From NCBI RefSeq assembly GCF_000400505.1, contig NZ_CM001857.1, positions 4,458,405-4,522,404 of the forward strand: a stretch of DNA of 64,000 nucleotides. Direction: 5' to 3'. The DNA is from Musicola paradisiaca NCPPB 2511 (GTDB lineage Bacteria > Pseudomonadota > Gammaproteobacteria > Enterobacterales > Enterobacteriaceae). Shown in pieces: positions 38,334-46,862 of this stretch (positions are counted from its first letter, which is position 1; each line of letters begins with the position of its first letter). The position numbers and the translations under genes are program-made. Under the pieces are notes generated by a model. The model saw nothing but the letters and a program-made list of their open reading frames with translations, ran no database searches and had not been told where the DNA came from.

Positions 38334-39386
38334 TCACGACTGTTTGCCGAATTTCAGCGCACAGTAAACGATATTTTTTCGATTCCAGGTGTAGGTCACA
38401 TGCAAGGTGTCGCCATCGGCAATGATGGCGGGGTAAGAAAATTCTCCGGGCTCCTGTTCAAGATCGATAAGGTTTTCCCAATGCTCACCGTTATCGGCGG
38501 AATAAGCCGCCGTCAACGGATAACGGCTGCGCCAGTTACCGGTGACTGGGTTATAGACCAGCACCAGACGCCCCGCGCCGAGATGAACCACATCGATACC
38601 GCTGTTGTTGTTGGGCAGCGCAGTGGCATAGGCGTCACACCAGCGGCGCCCATAGTCTGGTGAATCGCTGCGGTAAATCGCCCCGCGGGTACTGCGCATC
38701 AGCACATGTACCTGCCCAGGCGCAGACTCCCAGGCCGAGGGCTGGATAACGCCGTCCCATTGAAAAACGCGCGTCAGGTCGTTTTCCCACAGGGCGGCGT
38801 GCTCCAGCCCCTGCCAGAGCGCGTCGTGCTGTCCATCGCCGGGCGCCTGATGGGCCAGCGGGATCGGCGTCGCCTGCCAGTGCTCGCCCCGGTCGCCGCT
38901 GATATCCACGAAGGCATCCCAGTCGCGATCGTCCTCGACGGAACCGGGCGCCAGCCACTCGCCGTTGGACATCACCAGCAATTTGTTCTTCACCGGCCCG
39001 CGCGGCGCGCTGTCGCCGGGCACCAGCATCCGGGGTGCGGACCAGCTCAAACCGTCGTCGCCGGACACCATCACCCGGGTTTGCCAGTGGTGTACGTCCG
39101 CGCCGACTTTGTAAAACAGCCACAACGCCCCGTCCTGCCGATGTAACACCGGGTTCCAGTGCGGCAAGCCGTCCTCCCAGGCGAGACGAACCGGCGCGTG
39201 CCACTGCCCCTGCTGATAATTCGCCAGCCAAATAGCGGTATCGCCGCTACCTTCTTTTTCGCCGGCGAACCAGGCCGCCCGCAGCCGCCCATCGGGCAGC
39301 GCTGCGATTGTCGAGGCATGACAATTGCCGAAATAACGGTGATCCGTCGGCAGTACAAATTGCTGTTTTACGGTTGTCAGCATCAT
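38334..39386 (-). CDS. BNR/Asp-box (sialidase-like) beta-propeller protein
   Basis: A 350-residue protein of the BNR_2 type with at least three Asp boxes (SGDDGLSW, SGDRGEHW, SADNGEHW), the signature of six-bladed sialidase-fold propellers. The N-terminal FGNCHASTIAALPDGRLRAA is a conserved block of this group. There is no signal peptide, so it should act in the cytoplasm, unlike secreted sialidases; annotation as exo-alpha-sialidase is probably only a fold-level name. The start could be 39386 or 39383. It lies 12 bases after the aldolase gene, so it is part of the cassette and probably acts on an intermediate or an imported glycoside. Confidence 0.8.
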   Translation of the reverse strand: MMLTTVKQQFVLPTDHRYFGNCHASTIAALPDGRLRAAWFAGEKEGSGDTAIWLANYQQGQWHAPVRLAWEDGLPHWNPVLHRQDGALWLFYKVGADVHHWQTRVMVSGDDGLSWSAPRMLVPGDSAPRGPVKNKLLVMSNGEWLAPGSVEDDRDWDAFVDISGDRGEHWQATPIPLAHQAPGDGQHDALWQGLEHAALWENDLTRVFQWDGVIQPSAWESAPGQVHVLMRSTRGAIYRSDSPDYGRRWCDAYATALPNNNSGIDVVHLGAGRLVLVYNPVTGNWRSRYPLTAAYSADNGEHWENLIDLEQEPGEFSYPAIIADGDTLHVTYTWNRKNIVYCALKFGKQS

Positions 39387-39398
39387 AAAAAACCGTCC

Positions 39399-40341
39399 TT
39401 ACGATGACAGAGGGAGCGCGTTTTCCATCGACTGGCCGAGCCGAACCATGCTGCGGATCGCTTCCGGAAAGAAGCCGTCGCGATAGGCCGCGCTGTTGCG
39501 CACCCGGCAAAAATGGGTCGTGAAGTTACCACATTGCTGCTGGAAGTGCTTGGCGCAGGCCGGATAATCAAGAAACTCCGCCAGCGCCGCCGTTCCCAGA
39601 TAATCCGCCAACTGTTGGGCTGATTCCGGTTGTTCGCGCCAGTGCTCGTACAGCCAGACGTACAACTGCGGATGGAAGTTCGCCATCACGCCGCTGTACG
39701 CCTTGACCCCGGCCTGCAACGACGCCAGCAGCGTCTGGCTGTTGGCGTTGGCCAGATTCAGCCGCGACCCTTGGGTCAACGCGACGCGACGTTGCAGCGT
39801 GGGCAGATCGCAACAGGTGTCCTTGATAAAGGTGTAGCGCCCGCTGGCGGCGCACCATGACACGGTGTCATCCGACAACAGCCGTTTGTAAGGGTAAGGG
39901 CATTCGTAAATCCCCAAATCCACCTGCGCGGGCAGTTGCGCCGTCAGCGCCTGCAAGCGTTCGAGCGCTTTGCCGTCAGACTCCCCGGCCAACGCCAGCC
40001 GGTTGCTGATCAGGATCACGCCGTCTACGCCGGTTTCCGCCACCCCGCCCAGCTGATCCGCCTGCTGGCTGGCGGCGCTGGCGGTATGGCCGGAGGCGAC
40101 GACCGGCACCCGGCCGTCCACCTGCTCGACGATAAAACGCACCAGTTGGCGGGTTTCCGCGTCGCTTAGAAAACATTTCGCTGGACTGGCAGGCGGCGAA
40201 CAGCCCGCGCACGCCCGCCTTCAGATACCACTCCACCAGCCGCGACAGCGACGGATAATCGATCTCGCCGCGATCGTCGAACGGGGTCAGCATCACCGGC
40301 CAGATGCCGGTGTATTTATCTTCACGGTTGTCGTAGCCCAT
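39399..40341 (-). pseudogene. DHDPS/NAL-family aldolase, frameshifted
   Basis: The frame from 40341 starts MGYDNREDKYTGIWPVMLTP and reads to CQSSEMF, then breaks. The second frame supplies SDAETRQLVRFIVEQVDGRV to the stop at 39399. Together they give about 313 residues of a dihydrodipicolinate synthase / N-acetylneuraminate lyase family protein, with the likely Schiff-base lysine in YTFIKDTCCDLP. The break is at A4 on the plus strand (40170-40173; T4 in the gene): two more T would give EMFFLSD, one fewer EMFLSD. The family splits or forms 2-keto acids, so it may cleave the product of the cassette's isomerase and kinase steps. It starts three bases after the isomerase gene. Sequencing error is a real alternative to true loss. 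Confidence 0.78.
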
Positions 40342-40344
40342 GAT

Positions 40345-41997
40345 TTACTCCGCCAGCAGTTGATGAGCGGCTCCCGCCGTCCAGACGTTGATGCCCTGCG
40401 TCAACGCCTGGGCGACAAACGCTTTCAGCACCTCCGCCAGCATGTCTTGCGCCACGTAGGCCACCGTCAGGTGATTACTCTGATGGCCCGCCATCAAATC
40501 ATCCCGGTTTACGCCGTCCAGCTGCGCGTTAAGCAACGGCCACTCATAGTTGGTGGCACGACGGCGGCGTTCAAACTCCGCCGCCGGCAATTCCACCGCC
40601 GTACCGGTGCCGATATGCATCACGACCTGCGTGCCTTCGTAATGCGCCCGCGCCCAGATAAAGCGCCCGGCCTTGCCCTGGCCGGCAATGGTGGAGCCGC
40701 CATACGGGAAGAACATCGGCGGCTGGCGATAACCGGTGGAGCCCGCAATGCCGCCTTTCAGATGCGCGAAAGGCACCGCGCCGGAAATTTCCAAATCCCA
40801 GTAGAAAACGCCCTGATACTCGCTGCCCCAGCGGATATCGTGCAGAGTGGTCTCCGCCGGCAGCCCCAGCCCTTGCAGCAACCGCCACAGCATCACCTGC
40901 GGAATGGCGCTGCCCATGTCCACTTCATTGATGCACGGGATCGCCACGCCGGGACGAATCGGGTTGCCCTGTTCGTCCGGCAGCGGGAAACGCTCCGCAT
41001 TGCCGATGGCGCCCTCGGCGAAATCAGATGCGGCGCAGCTATCCTTCAAGCCCTGTTGATACTGCACGCCGACCGCCGACAGCCCGAAACGCTCGCTAAA
41101 ACGCGCCATGGCGATCATCATCGCGCACTGTTCCAGTACCTGATCGCGGGTTAACTGACGGCTGCCGTCCGCACCAAATTCGAAACGCATGCCGCGCTCT
41201 TCATACCACTGCAGGCAGCGCTCGCGCAGTTCATGCGGCACTTTCGCCATTTCAACCAGCAGCGCCGACTGCGACAGGGACTCGATCGGCATCCCGATAG
41301 CGACCATCGCCTGCTGCGGAAACACGCCGTTAATCATGCCCATACAGAAGGTATCGAACAGACCGACGATCGCCTTGTGGCGCAGAATGTATTCCCCCAC
41401 CTCGCGGCCGACCTGCCCGGCCGGCGTCGCCAGCACCGGATGAGCCGATGGCACCGGGCGGAGATAGCCGGTTTTATGGTTGACGGCACCATCCCGTAGC
41501 CAGGTGGCAAGCCCTTGGCGAAACGTGTCGTCCTCAAAGGTCTCCGACCACAACCGAGAGTAGTGACGACCCAGACTGGTCAGGCAACCGGCCATACACA
41601 GCATGCCCACCAGCCCCGGCCAAGTACCGTCGAAATTGGCCAGCAACAGAACCGGCCCGCGGTGATGTACCAGCGATGGCGCCAAATGGTGGGAATATTG
41701 CCAGGCGGTCAACAGCACGATCACCGGCGCATCCGGATCGATGGCGGCGAATACGGCGCTGCCCTCTTTCTGGCTGCTGATGAAACCGTGTCCCCGCTCG
41801 GCATGCACCGGATGGGCGCGTTTCATGCGGTATCCCAACTGCTCCAGCGCGCTCTGCAAGCGGCTTTCGAACGTCTGCTGGGTCGGCCAACAGGTCACAT
41901 TGGCGGATTCCCGCAGATCCGCATTAGTAACCAGCAATACCTCGTGCGTATCCGCGCTCAGCCTGCGGGGAGAAGCGGGTAGATTCAGTGTCAACAT
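40345..41997 (-). CDS. L-fucose isomerase-like protein
   Basis: A 550-residue cytoplasmic protein of the fucose/arabinose isomerase fold. Likely metal-site regions are CINEVDMGSAIPQVM (Glu/Asp) and YYWDLEISG-like FYWDLEISGAVP, with a C-terminal His in AGHQSNHLTVAY, in line with the Glu/Asp/His set of FucI. Overall similarity to true FucI (about 591 aa) is only partial, so the sugar is not assigned. It is next to an FGGY kinase, a typical isomerase-kinase pair that converts an aldose to a ketose and phosphorylates it. Confidence 0.72.
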   Translation of the reverse strand: MLTLNLPASPRRLSADTHEVLLVTNADLRESANVTCWPTQQTFESRLQSALEQLGYRMKRAHPVHAERGHGFISSQKEGSAVFAAIDPDAPVIVLLTAWQYSHHLAPSLVHHRGPVLLLANFDGTWPGLVGMLCMAGCLTSLGRHYSRLWSETFEDDTFRQGLATWLRDGAVNHKTGYLRPVPSAHPVLATPAGQVGREVGEYILRHKAIVGLFDTFCMGMINGVFPQQAMVAIGMPIESLSQSALLVEMAKVPHELRERCLQWYEERGMRFEFGADGSRQLTRDQVLEQCAMMIAMARFSERFGLSAVGVQYQQGLKDSCAASDFAEGAIGNAERFPLPDEQGNPIRPGVAIPCINEVDMGSAIPQVMLWRLLQGLGLPAETTLHDIRWGSEYQGVFYWDLEISGAVPFAHLKGGIAGSTGYRQPPMFFPYGGSTIAGQGKAGRFIWARAHYEGTQVVMHIGTGTAVELPAAEFERRRRATNYEWPLLNAQLDGVNRDDLMAGHQSNHLTVAYVAQDMLAEVLKAFVAQALTQGINVWTAGAAHQLLAE

Positions 41998-42045
41998 CGT
42001 TTACTCCTGGTGTCCGTTCCGGCCGCGCCGGAGGAAATTCGGCTA

Positions 42046-43632
42046 TCAGCTACGCCCCATCAGCTGTAAGGCCGACTGCTGATAGTCATACATCTGCAAA
42101 TAAATCCGGTACTTGTCGTCATGAAACTGTTGCATGGTGCGATCAGCGAGGATTCGTTCGCCGGGCCGCACCAGCGCCGCCGCCGCGTCCGGCAGCGAGG
42201 CGTAGGCGCCGCAGGCCACCGCGCCGAGTAACGCCGCCCCCAGCGTCACCGCATCCTCCTCCCCCACCAATTGGATATCGCAGCCGGTGATGGCGGCGTA
42301 CTCCCGTAGCCATAGCGGATTCTTGGTGGCGCCGCCGCACATCACCAGCCGGGAAATGCGGTGCCCGGCCTGATTCAGGGCATCGATAATGTGTCGGGTG
42401 CCGTAGGCGATCCCTTGCAGCGTCGCCAGATATAACCGAGCCAGCGCATCCGGCCCTTGCTCCAACGTCAGCCCCATTACCATGCCGCGAGCGTGGGGAT
42501 TGGCGCGCGGTGAACGGTTGCCGTGATGATCGGCGAGGACATGCAGATGACGGGTCGGTTGCGGTTCACGCTGTTCCAGCGCCGCCACCCACGTATTCAG
42601 CACCTCATACGGGCTGCGCCGTTGCCGTTCAGCCCACGCCGCCAGTTCCGGCCACTGCGCATGCTGGCGCAGCGTCCACTCCATCAGCGCACCGGCCGCA
42701 CTCTGACCGCCTTCGTTCAGCCACCACTGCGGCAGCATCGCGCCCCAGTACGGCCCCCACACGCCGGGCACCTCCACCGCGTCCCGGCTGACCAGCATGT
42801 GGCAGTTGGAGGTACCGCTGATGATGGCCAGGCTGCCTTCCGGCTGGCTGCCCACCAGCGCCAGCCCGCCGGCGTGCGCATCGATGATACCGCTGGCAAC
42901 CGCGACGTTTTCCGGCAACCCCCAGTCGCGGGCGACCGATTTCGCCAGCGTTCCGGCGCATGCCCCCAGCGGCAAAATGCGGGCCGGGATCTTTTCCCGC
43001 AGATCCGTCAGACCGATAGCCTGCAACAGGCTGTCGCTGAAGCGCGCTTCGTGCGCCAGATAGTTCCATTTGCAGGTCAGGGTGCAGACACTGGCCGCAT
43101 CCGTACCGGTGGCACGCCACACCAGATAATCCGCCAGATCGAAAAAGCGCCGCACTTGTTGATAACGCGCCGGGAAATGGCGCTTCAGCCACAGGATCTT
43201 GGGCAGCTCCATTTCAATGCTGACCTCGCCGCCCACATAGCGCAGCGCGTCATCGCCGGTGGCGTTGATGTCGGCGGTTTCGACGGCGGCGCGATGATCC
43301 ATCCACATGATGATGTCCCGCTCGGCGGCGTCCTGTTCCGCAACAGAGACCGGCTGGCCGTCAGCGCCTACCGCCACCAGCGAGCAGGTCGCGTCAAACC
43401 CGATGGAACGCACCCGAGCTGGCGCGATGTCGGCACAACGCAACGCTTCCCGCACGCATTCGCCCGCCGCTCGCCAGATATCCGTAGAAGATTGCTCCAC
43501 CACATGGGTACGGGGATGAAACTGTTCTATCGGCCGCACCGCGAACGCCAGACGCCGACCGCTGCCGTCAAAAATGCCGGCTCTGACGCTAGCCGACCCG
43601 ACATCCACGCCGATGAAGCAATCGTCACTCAT
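42046..43632 (-). CDS. FGGY-family carbohydrate kinase (ribulokinase-like)
   Basis: A 528-residue sugar kinase with two actin-like FGGY domains. The N-terminal phosphate loop is FIGVDVGSASVRAGIFDGSG; SIGFDATCSLVAV and RDIIMWMDHRA are typical of the ribulokinase/FGGY subgroup; GGATKNPLWLREYAAITG is the C-terminal signature. It likely phosphorylates the ketose made by the adjacent isomerase. It is the first gene of the cassette, 15 bases downstream of a palindromic operator candidate; the ribosome site AGAGG overlaps that region. Substrate unknown. Confidence 0.85.
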   Translation of the reverse strand: MSDDCFIGVDVGSASVRAGIFDGSGRRLAFAVRPIEQFHPRTHVVEQSSTDIWRAAGECVREALRCADIAPARVRSIGFDATCSLVAVGADGQPVSVAEQDAAERDIIMWMDHRAAVETADINATGDDALRYVGGEVSIEMELPKILWLKRHFPARYQQVRRFFDLADYLVWRATGTDAASVCTLTCKWNYLAHEARFSDSLLQAIGLTDLREKIPARILPLGACAGTLAKSVARDWGLPENVAVASGIIDAHAGGLALVGSQPEGSLAIISGTSNCHMLVSRDAVEVPGVWGPYWGAMLPQWWLNEGGQSAAGALMEWTLRQHAQWPELAAWAERQRRSPYEVLNTWVAALEQREPQPTRHLHVLADHHGNRSPRANPHARGMVMGLTLEQGPDALARLYLATLQGIAYGTRHIIDALNQAGHRISRLVMCGGATKNPLWLREYAAITGCDIQLVGEEDAVTLGAALLGAVACGAYASLPDAAAALVRPGERILADRTMQQFHDDKYRIYLQMYDYQQSALQLMGRS

Positions 43633-43646
43633 GATTAAACCTCTTT

Positions 43647-43662
43647 GCTAATTCGAGTTAGC
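43647..43662. promoter_or_regulatory. Candidate LacI-type operator before the kinase gene
   Basis: GCTAATTCGAGTTAGC is a 16-base near-perfect palindrome with a central CG, the usual form of LacI-family operators. It lies 15 bases from the start codon of the first gene of the cassette, where bound repressor would block transcription. The inner TAATTCGAGTT also occurs at the ERIC end at 471, so chance cannot be excluded. Confidence 0.5.
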
Positions 43663-43880
43663 AATGTATTCAAACCAGGATTAAGGTGACAATGTTTTTT
43701 GATGTGAACTGTGAGGATGATCGGTGAATAAAAAACAATCGATTGAAACAGAAGGGGTTTATTTCGCGCTGATCCGGCGAGAATACACGCTCCCGGATCA
43801 GGGAAATAATCTGGACAAATCGTCTGCTCTGATGCTGGCGATCAGAAAATAACACTTTGATTTTTCAGAAAGAAAAAACG

Positions 43881-45164
43881 TTACCACACCACTTCCACCA
43901 CAAAAATCTGGTTGCAGCCGTCAATATCCCGCAAATAGGCGATACGGGAACCTTCCGGAGAAAATACGACGGCATCGCTAACCGGCGGGATATCGCTGCG
44001 CGGCGTCTGCCGGATCACACGACCGCTTGCCATTTCGCACACCATGATGCTGTTATCGCCAACAAACGCCACATATTCGCCGCCGGGATGCCAGCTGAAA
44101 GCGGATTGCACCGGCCAGGCGCTCTGCGTCACCTGACGGGGCTCTCCGCCATTCGGCGAGAGGATCCACAACTGCACGATGCCATCGTCATCCCGCATCA
44201 GAAACGCGATCGCACTGCCGTCCGGCGCTGCGCGCAACCAGTGGCGCGGCTGATTGACGACGCCGGGATAACGGCGCCCGGCGCTGAACGTCAGACGCCG
44301 CTGACACACACCGGCCGGCGGCGCGGGCAATGCGGTTGCCGTGCCGCCCAGCGGTTGTTCGCCGGCGATGGCATAATCATCCAGATTTTCCGGCAGATCG
44401 ACGATAAACACCTCCGGTACTTTCTCGCCGTCGGCGGACAGCGTGTCGCCGATAAATGCCAGCGCCCAGCGCTGACGCACGCCATCCGGCCGCAGATAGC
44501 CTTGCACGCCCACCCAACCCTCTTCATACGCGCGGTTGATGTCGTCGCTGCCGGGGTGTGGCTTAGGCGTCGTCCGACTGACCAGTACGCAGTAATGGCT
44601 GCCGTCATGCTCGCGAGGATGCCGTCCGGGGGCCGCAACCGACCGCAGCGGCACCGCCACGCCGACGTTGCGCAAATCCAGCGCCGGGTCGCGCTCGTGC
44701 AAGACGTGATCGTTGTAAGTAAAACTCAACCGGCTGCCGTCCGGGCTGAAAACATGTACATGGGTTCCGCCGCGCAATGCGCCGGCCGGATAAGGCGCGG
44801 TAATCACGCAGGCATCCAGCGTCACGGCCTGCTCAGGCGTCTCTTCCTGCACCATAACGCCGCGGCGATGGTGAAAATCGTACTGCCAGTGTTCATCCGG
44901 ATGCGCCGGCCCATGAATAAATACATAACGCTGCGGCAGTACCGGGCTGCCGGTCGCCACTCCCACATGCGCCCCCTGTCCGGCGCGATAGATAACCGTT
45001 TGCTGGCCAGTCTCTACATGGACTTTCTCAATGGTCAAACCTGTAAACAAAGATCCATGCGGCCTTACATCGTAAATCACCCAGTTACCGTCAGTTGTCC
45101 AGATATTAATATTGGTTAACTGATGTGAAACGGTATCAAACGTTAACTGTTGTTCTTTATTCAT
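43881..45164 (-). CDS. yidR: YidR, DUF3748 beta-propeller protein
   Basis: A 427-residue protein aligned from end to end with E. coli YidR (about 415 aa): VIYDVRPHGSLFTGLTIEKV, YDFHHRRGVM, LDLRNVGVAVP, CVLVSRTTPKPHPGSDDINR and WLRAAPDGSAIAFLMRDDDG are shared. The repeats suggest a TolB/WD40-like propeller related to oligogalacturonate lyase, but the function is unknown. In E. coli yidR is adjacent to yidQ; here the six-gene cassette separates them, so it marks the right boundary of the insertion. Confidence 0.87.
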   Translation of the reverse strand: MNKEQQLTFDTVSHQLTNINIWTTDGNWVIYDVRPHGSLFTGLTIEKVHVETGQQTVIYRAGQGAHVGVATGSPVLPQRYVFIHGPAHPDEHWQYDFHHRRGVMVQEETPEQAVTLDACVITAPYPAGALRGGTHVHVFSPDGSRLSFTYNDHVLHERDPALDLRNVGVAVPLRSVAAPGRHPREHDGSHYCVLVSRTTPKPHPGSDDINRAYEEGWVGVQGYLRPDGVRQRWALAFIGDTLSADGEKVPEVFIVDLPENLDDYAIAGEQPLGGTATALPAPPAGVCQRRLTFSAGRRYPGVVNQPRHWLRAAPDGSAIAFLMRDDDGIVQLWILSPNGGEPRQVTQSAWPVQSAFSWHPGGEYVAFVGDNSIMVCEMASGRVIRQTPRSDIPPVSDAVVFSPEGSRIAYLRDIDGCNQIFVVEVVW

Positions 45165-45402
45165 AACAGATTCCCAAATATGACGTTATTAATTGGCACA
45201 TCATAAAAAAACGCTCAAAAAAAGATAAAAATAATAAAAATCATTGAGTTGTTTACAAAACCTGACTGTATTTTCATTCAAAAAAATAGAAAGATAGCCT
45301 CAACAACCTCCGTTTTCCACGAAGGCCAGTCAGGCGTAATCTTTGCGTCATCGAAAGGACAAACGCCTTTCACCCGACAACCCGGTTATGAGGAAAGACA
45401 AT

Positions 45403-45660
45403 ATGAAAACTGCAAACACTATCGCTATCGCCGCTGTACTTGCTACCGTTTCATTCGGATCATTCGCAGCGAAATCAGTAAATTACGAACAGGCTGAGCA
45501 ATTACAGAAAATCGGCGCCGTTTCAGCGACCGCTCACGATCTGAGCTCACTGGAAACTAAGCTGGCCAGTAAAGCCACCGAAGCCGGCGCATCCGCCTAC
45601 AGCATCACCTATGCCGGCGGCGACGACACCCTGCACGGCAATGCGGTGATCTACAAATAA
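45403..45660 (+). CDS. DUF1471 (BhsA/YhcN-like) periplasmic protein
   Basis: An 85-residue secreted protein: signal peptide 1-22 (ending GSFAA), then a YhcN/DUF1471 domain (EQLQKIGAVSATAHDLSSLE and AYSITYAGGDDTLHGNAVIY). Start MKTANTIAIAAVLATVSFGS is preceded by GAGGAAAG. Paralogues in E. coli respond to acid, peroxide or biofilm stress. It is a single-gene unit with its own strong terminator. Confidence 0.88.
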   Translation: MKTANTIAIAAVLATVSFGSFAAKSVNYEQAEQLQKIGAVSATAHDLSSLETKLASKATEAGASAYSITYAGGDDTLHGNAVIYK

Positions 45661-45682
45661 TCGCCCGGCGCTTCAACCCTCA

Positions 45683-45717
45683 CCCCGGTTTTCCTGTGTC
45701 CGAAACCGGGGTTTTTT
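45683..45717 (+). terminator. Terminator of the DUF1471 gene
   Basis: CCCCGGTTT and AAACCGGGG pair and are followed by TTTTTTATT. Confidence 0.9.
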
Positions 45718-45812
45718 ATTTCTGTATGATGTGAAGCGTGGCGACGGGAGGCACGAACCCCGTGGTTTGCCAGCTAACGGCGAGCTATCGCAAAGAGGAA
45801 AGGCACAGCAGG

Positions 45813-46631
45813 TTACTCCGCATTCAATACGAACTTTTCAATCGCATAGGCTACGCCGTCTTCACTGTTGGAACGGGTCACAAACTGACTGGCCGCCTTG
45901 ACCGATTCGATGGCGTTCCCCATCGCAACCCCCAACCCGGCATACTCAATCATCGCCAGATCATTTTCCTGATCGCCCAGCGTCATGACCTCGTCGCGGT
46001 TCAGGTTCAGGTGCTCCGCCAACATTTTGACGCCTTCCCCCTTGTTGACCCGCTTATCGAGAATCTCCAGGTAATAAGCGGCGCTTTTCATGATGGTATA
46101 GCGTTCGAATGCCTGCTGTGGAATGCGGGCGATGGCAGCATCCAGCCGTTCAGGCTCATCAATCATCATCACTTTGGGAAAACGCAGGCCAGGGTTCATT
46201 TCCTCAACGGCCCGGTATTTCAGCGACATGCCGGTCAGGTGTGATTCGTATACGGTATAAGCGCTGATGTCTTTGTTGGCGGTGTAAACGTAATCGAAAT
46301 CCAGCGCATGGAAATGGACGTTCAACTCGCGGGACATGGCTTCAAAATAGAGATAGTCGTTAAAGTTGAGGGTGGTCTGCGCGATGCAGTCGCCGTTCAG
46401 AGTACGCTGAACCAGCGCACCGTTATTGGTGATGCAATAGTGCCCGTCTTGTCTCAGCGCCAGTTCGCTCAGGTAGCGCTTGACCCCGATGAAAGGGCGA
46501 CCGGTCGCCAACGCAACGTACACCCCTTTTTCCCTGGCGGCAGTAATCGCGTGCTTCACCGCCGGCGATATCTGATTCTGTGGTGTGAGTAAGGTGCCGT
46601 CCATATCAATTGCAATCAGTTTTATTGCCAT
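45813..46631 (-). CDS. yidA: HAD sugar phosphatase YidA
   Basis: A 272-residue HAD-superfamily (Cof type, C2B cap) phosphatase. Motif I IAIDMDGTLLTPQ, motif II LATGRPF, the Lys of motif III in NKGEGVKML, and motif IV TLGDQENDLAMIEYAG are intact. It matches E. coli YidA (270 aa), which dephosphorylates various sugar phosphates. Start 46631 (MAIKLIAIDMDGT) is preferred to the ATG four codons upstream. Confidence 0.93.
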   Translation of the reverse strand: MAIKLIAIDMDGTLLTPQNQISPAVKHAITAAREKGVYVALATGRPFIGVKRYLSELALRQDGHYCITNNGALVQRTLNGDCIAQTTLNFNDYLYFEAMSRELNVHFHALDFDYVYTANKDISAYTVYESHLTGMSLKYRAVEEMNPGLRFPKVMMIDEPERLDAAIARIPQQAFERYTIMKSAAYYLEILDKRVNKGEGVKMLAEHLNLNRDEVMTLGDQENDLAMIEYAGLGVAMGNAIESVKAASQFVTRSNSEDGVAYAIEKFVLNAE

Positions 46632-46726
46632 CGTTTTTACCATTCCCCGATGAATTTACCGCATGCTAGCGCAGTTTCGCCGCCGAACTCCATAAAAAAC
46701 CCGATTAACCAATTTCAGTTATTGGT

Positions 46727-46753
46727 TAAAGAAACCCTCCAAAATGCCGATGC
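46727..46753 (+). promoter_or_regulatory. FliA (sigma-28) promoter of the chemoreceptor gene
   Basis: TAAAGAAA-N11-GCCGATGC, against the consensus TAAAGTTT-N11-GCCGATAA: correct spacing and a full GCCGAT core. It lies about 110 bases upstream of the receptor start codon, as expected for a flagellar class 3 gene. Confidence 0.75.
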
Positions 46754-46760
46754 CTTGAAG

Positions 46761-46776
46761 TGTGATTTATTTCACA
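46761..46776. promoter_or_regulatory. Perfect CRP site overlapping the FliA start point
   Basis: TGTGATTTATTTCACA is an exact TGTGA-N6-TCACA match. It begins eight bases after the sigma-28 -10 element, so it would cover +1 of that promoter; CRP could repress it, or activate a separate downstream promoter. Confidence 0.65.
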
Positions 46777-46862
46777 TATTAAAATTACTTCAATAAAACA
46801 TCGTTATATTGCATCGCAACTCGCCGCTTTATTTGAATCGTCTTCCTTACGGGAGTGTATTT

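Noticed and set aside
38334..39386. True secreted sialidase (virulence factor)
   Set aside because: Asp boxes are present, but there is no signal peptide and the gene is embedded in a sugar-catabolism cassette; the fold name does not prove sialidase activity.
42523..43638. 371-codon frame antisense to the FGGY kinase
   Set aside because: Antisense shadow with Arg/His-rich composition and no ribosome site.
43670..43855. 61-codon minus-strand ORF between the kinase gene and yidR
   Set aside because: Short, overlaps the promoter region of the sugar cassette, no relatives or ribosome site.
43857..45119. 420-codon frame antisense to yidR
   Set aside because: YidR on the minus strand aligns with its family throughout; the antisense product matches nothing I know.
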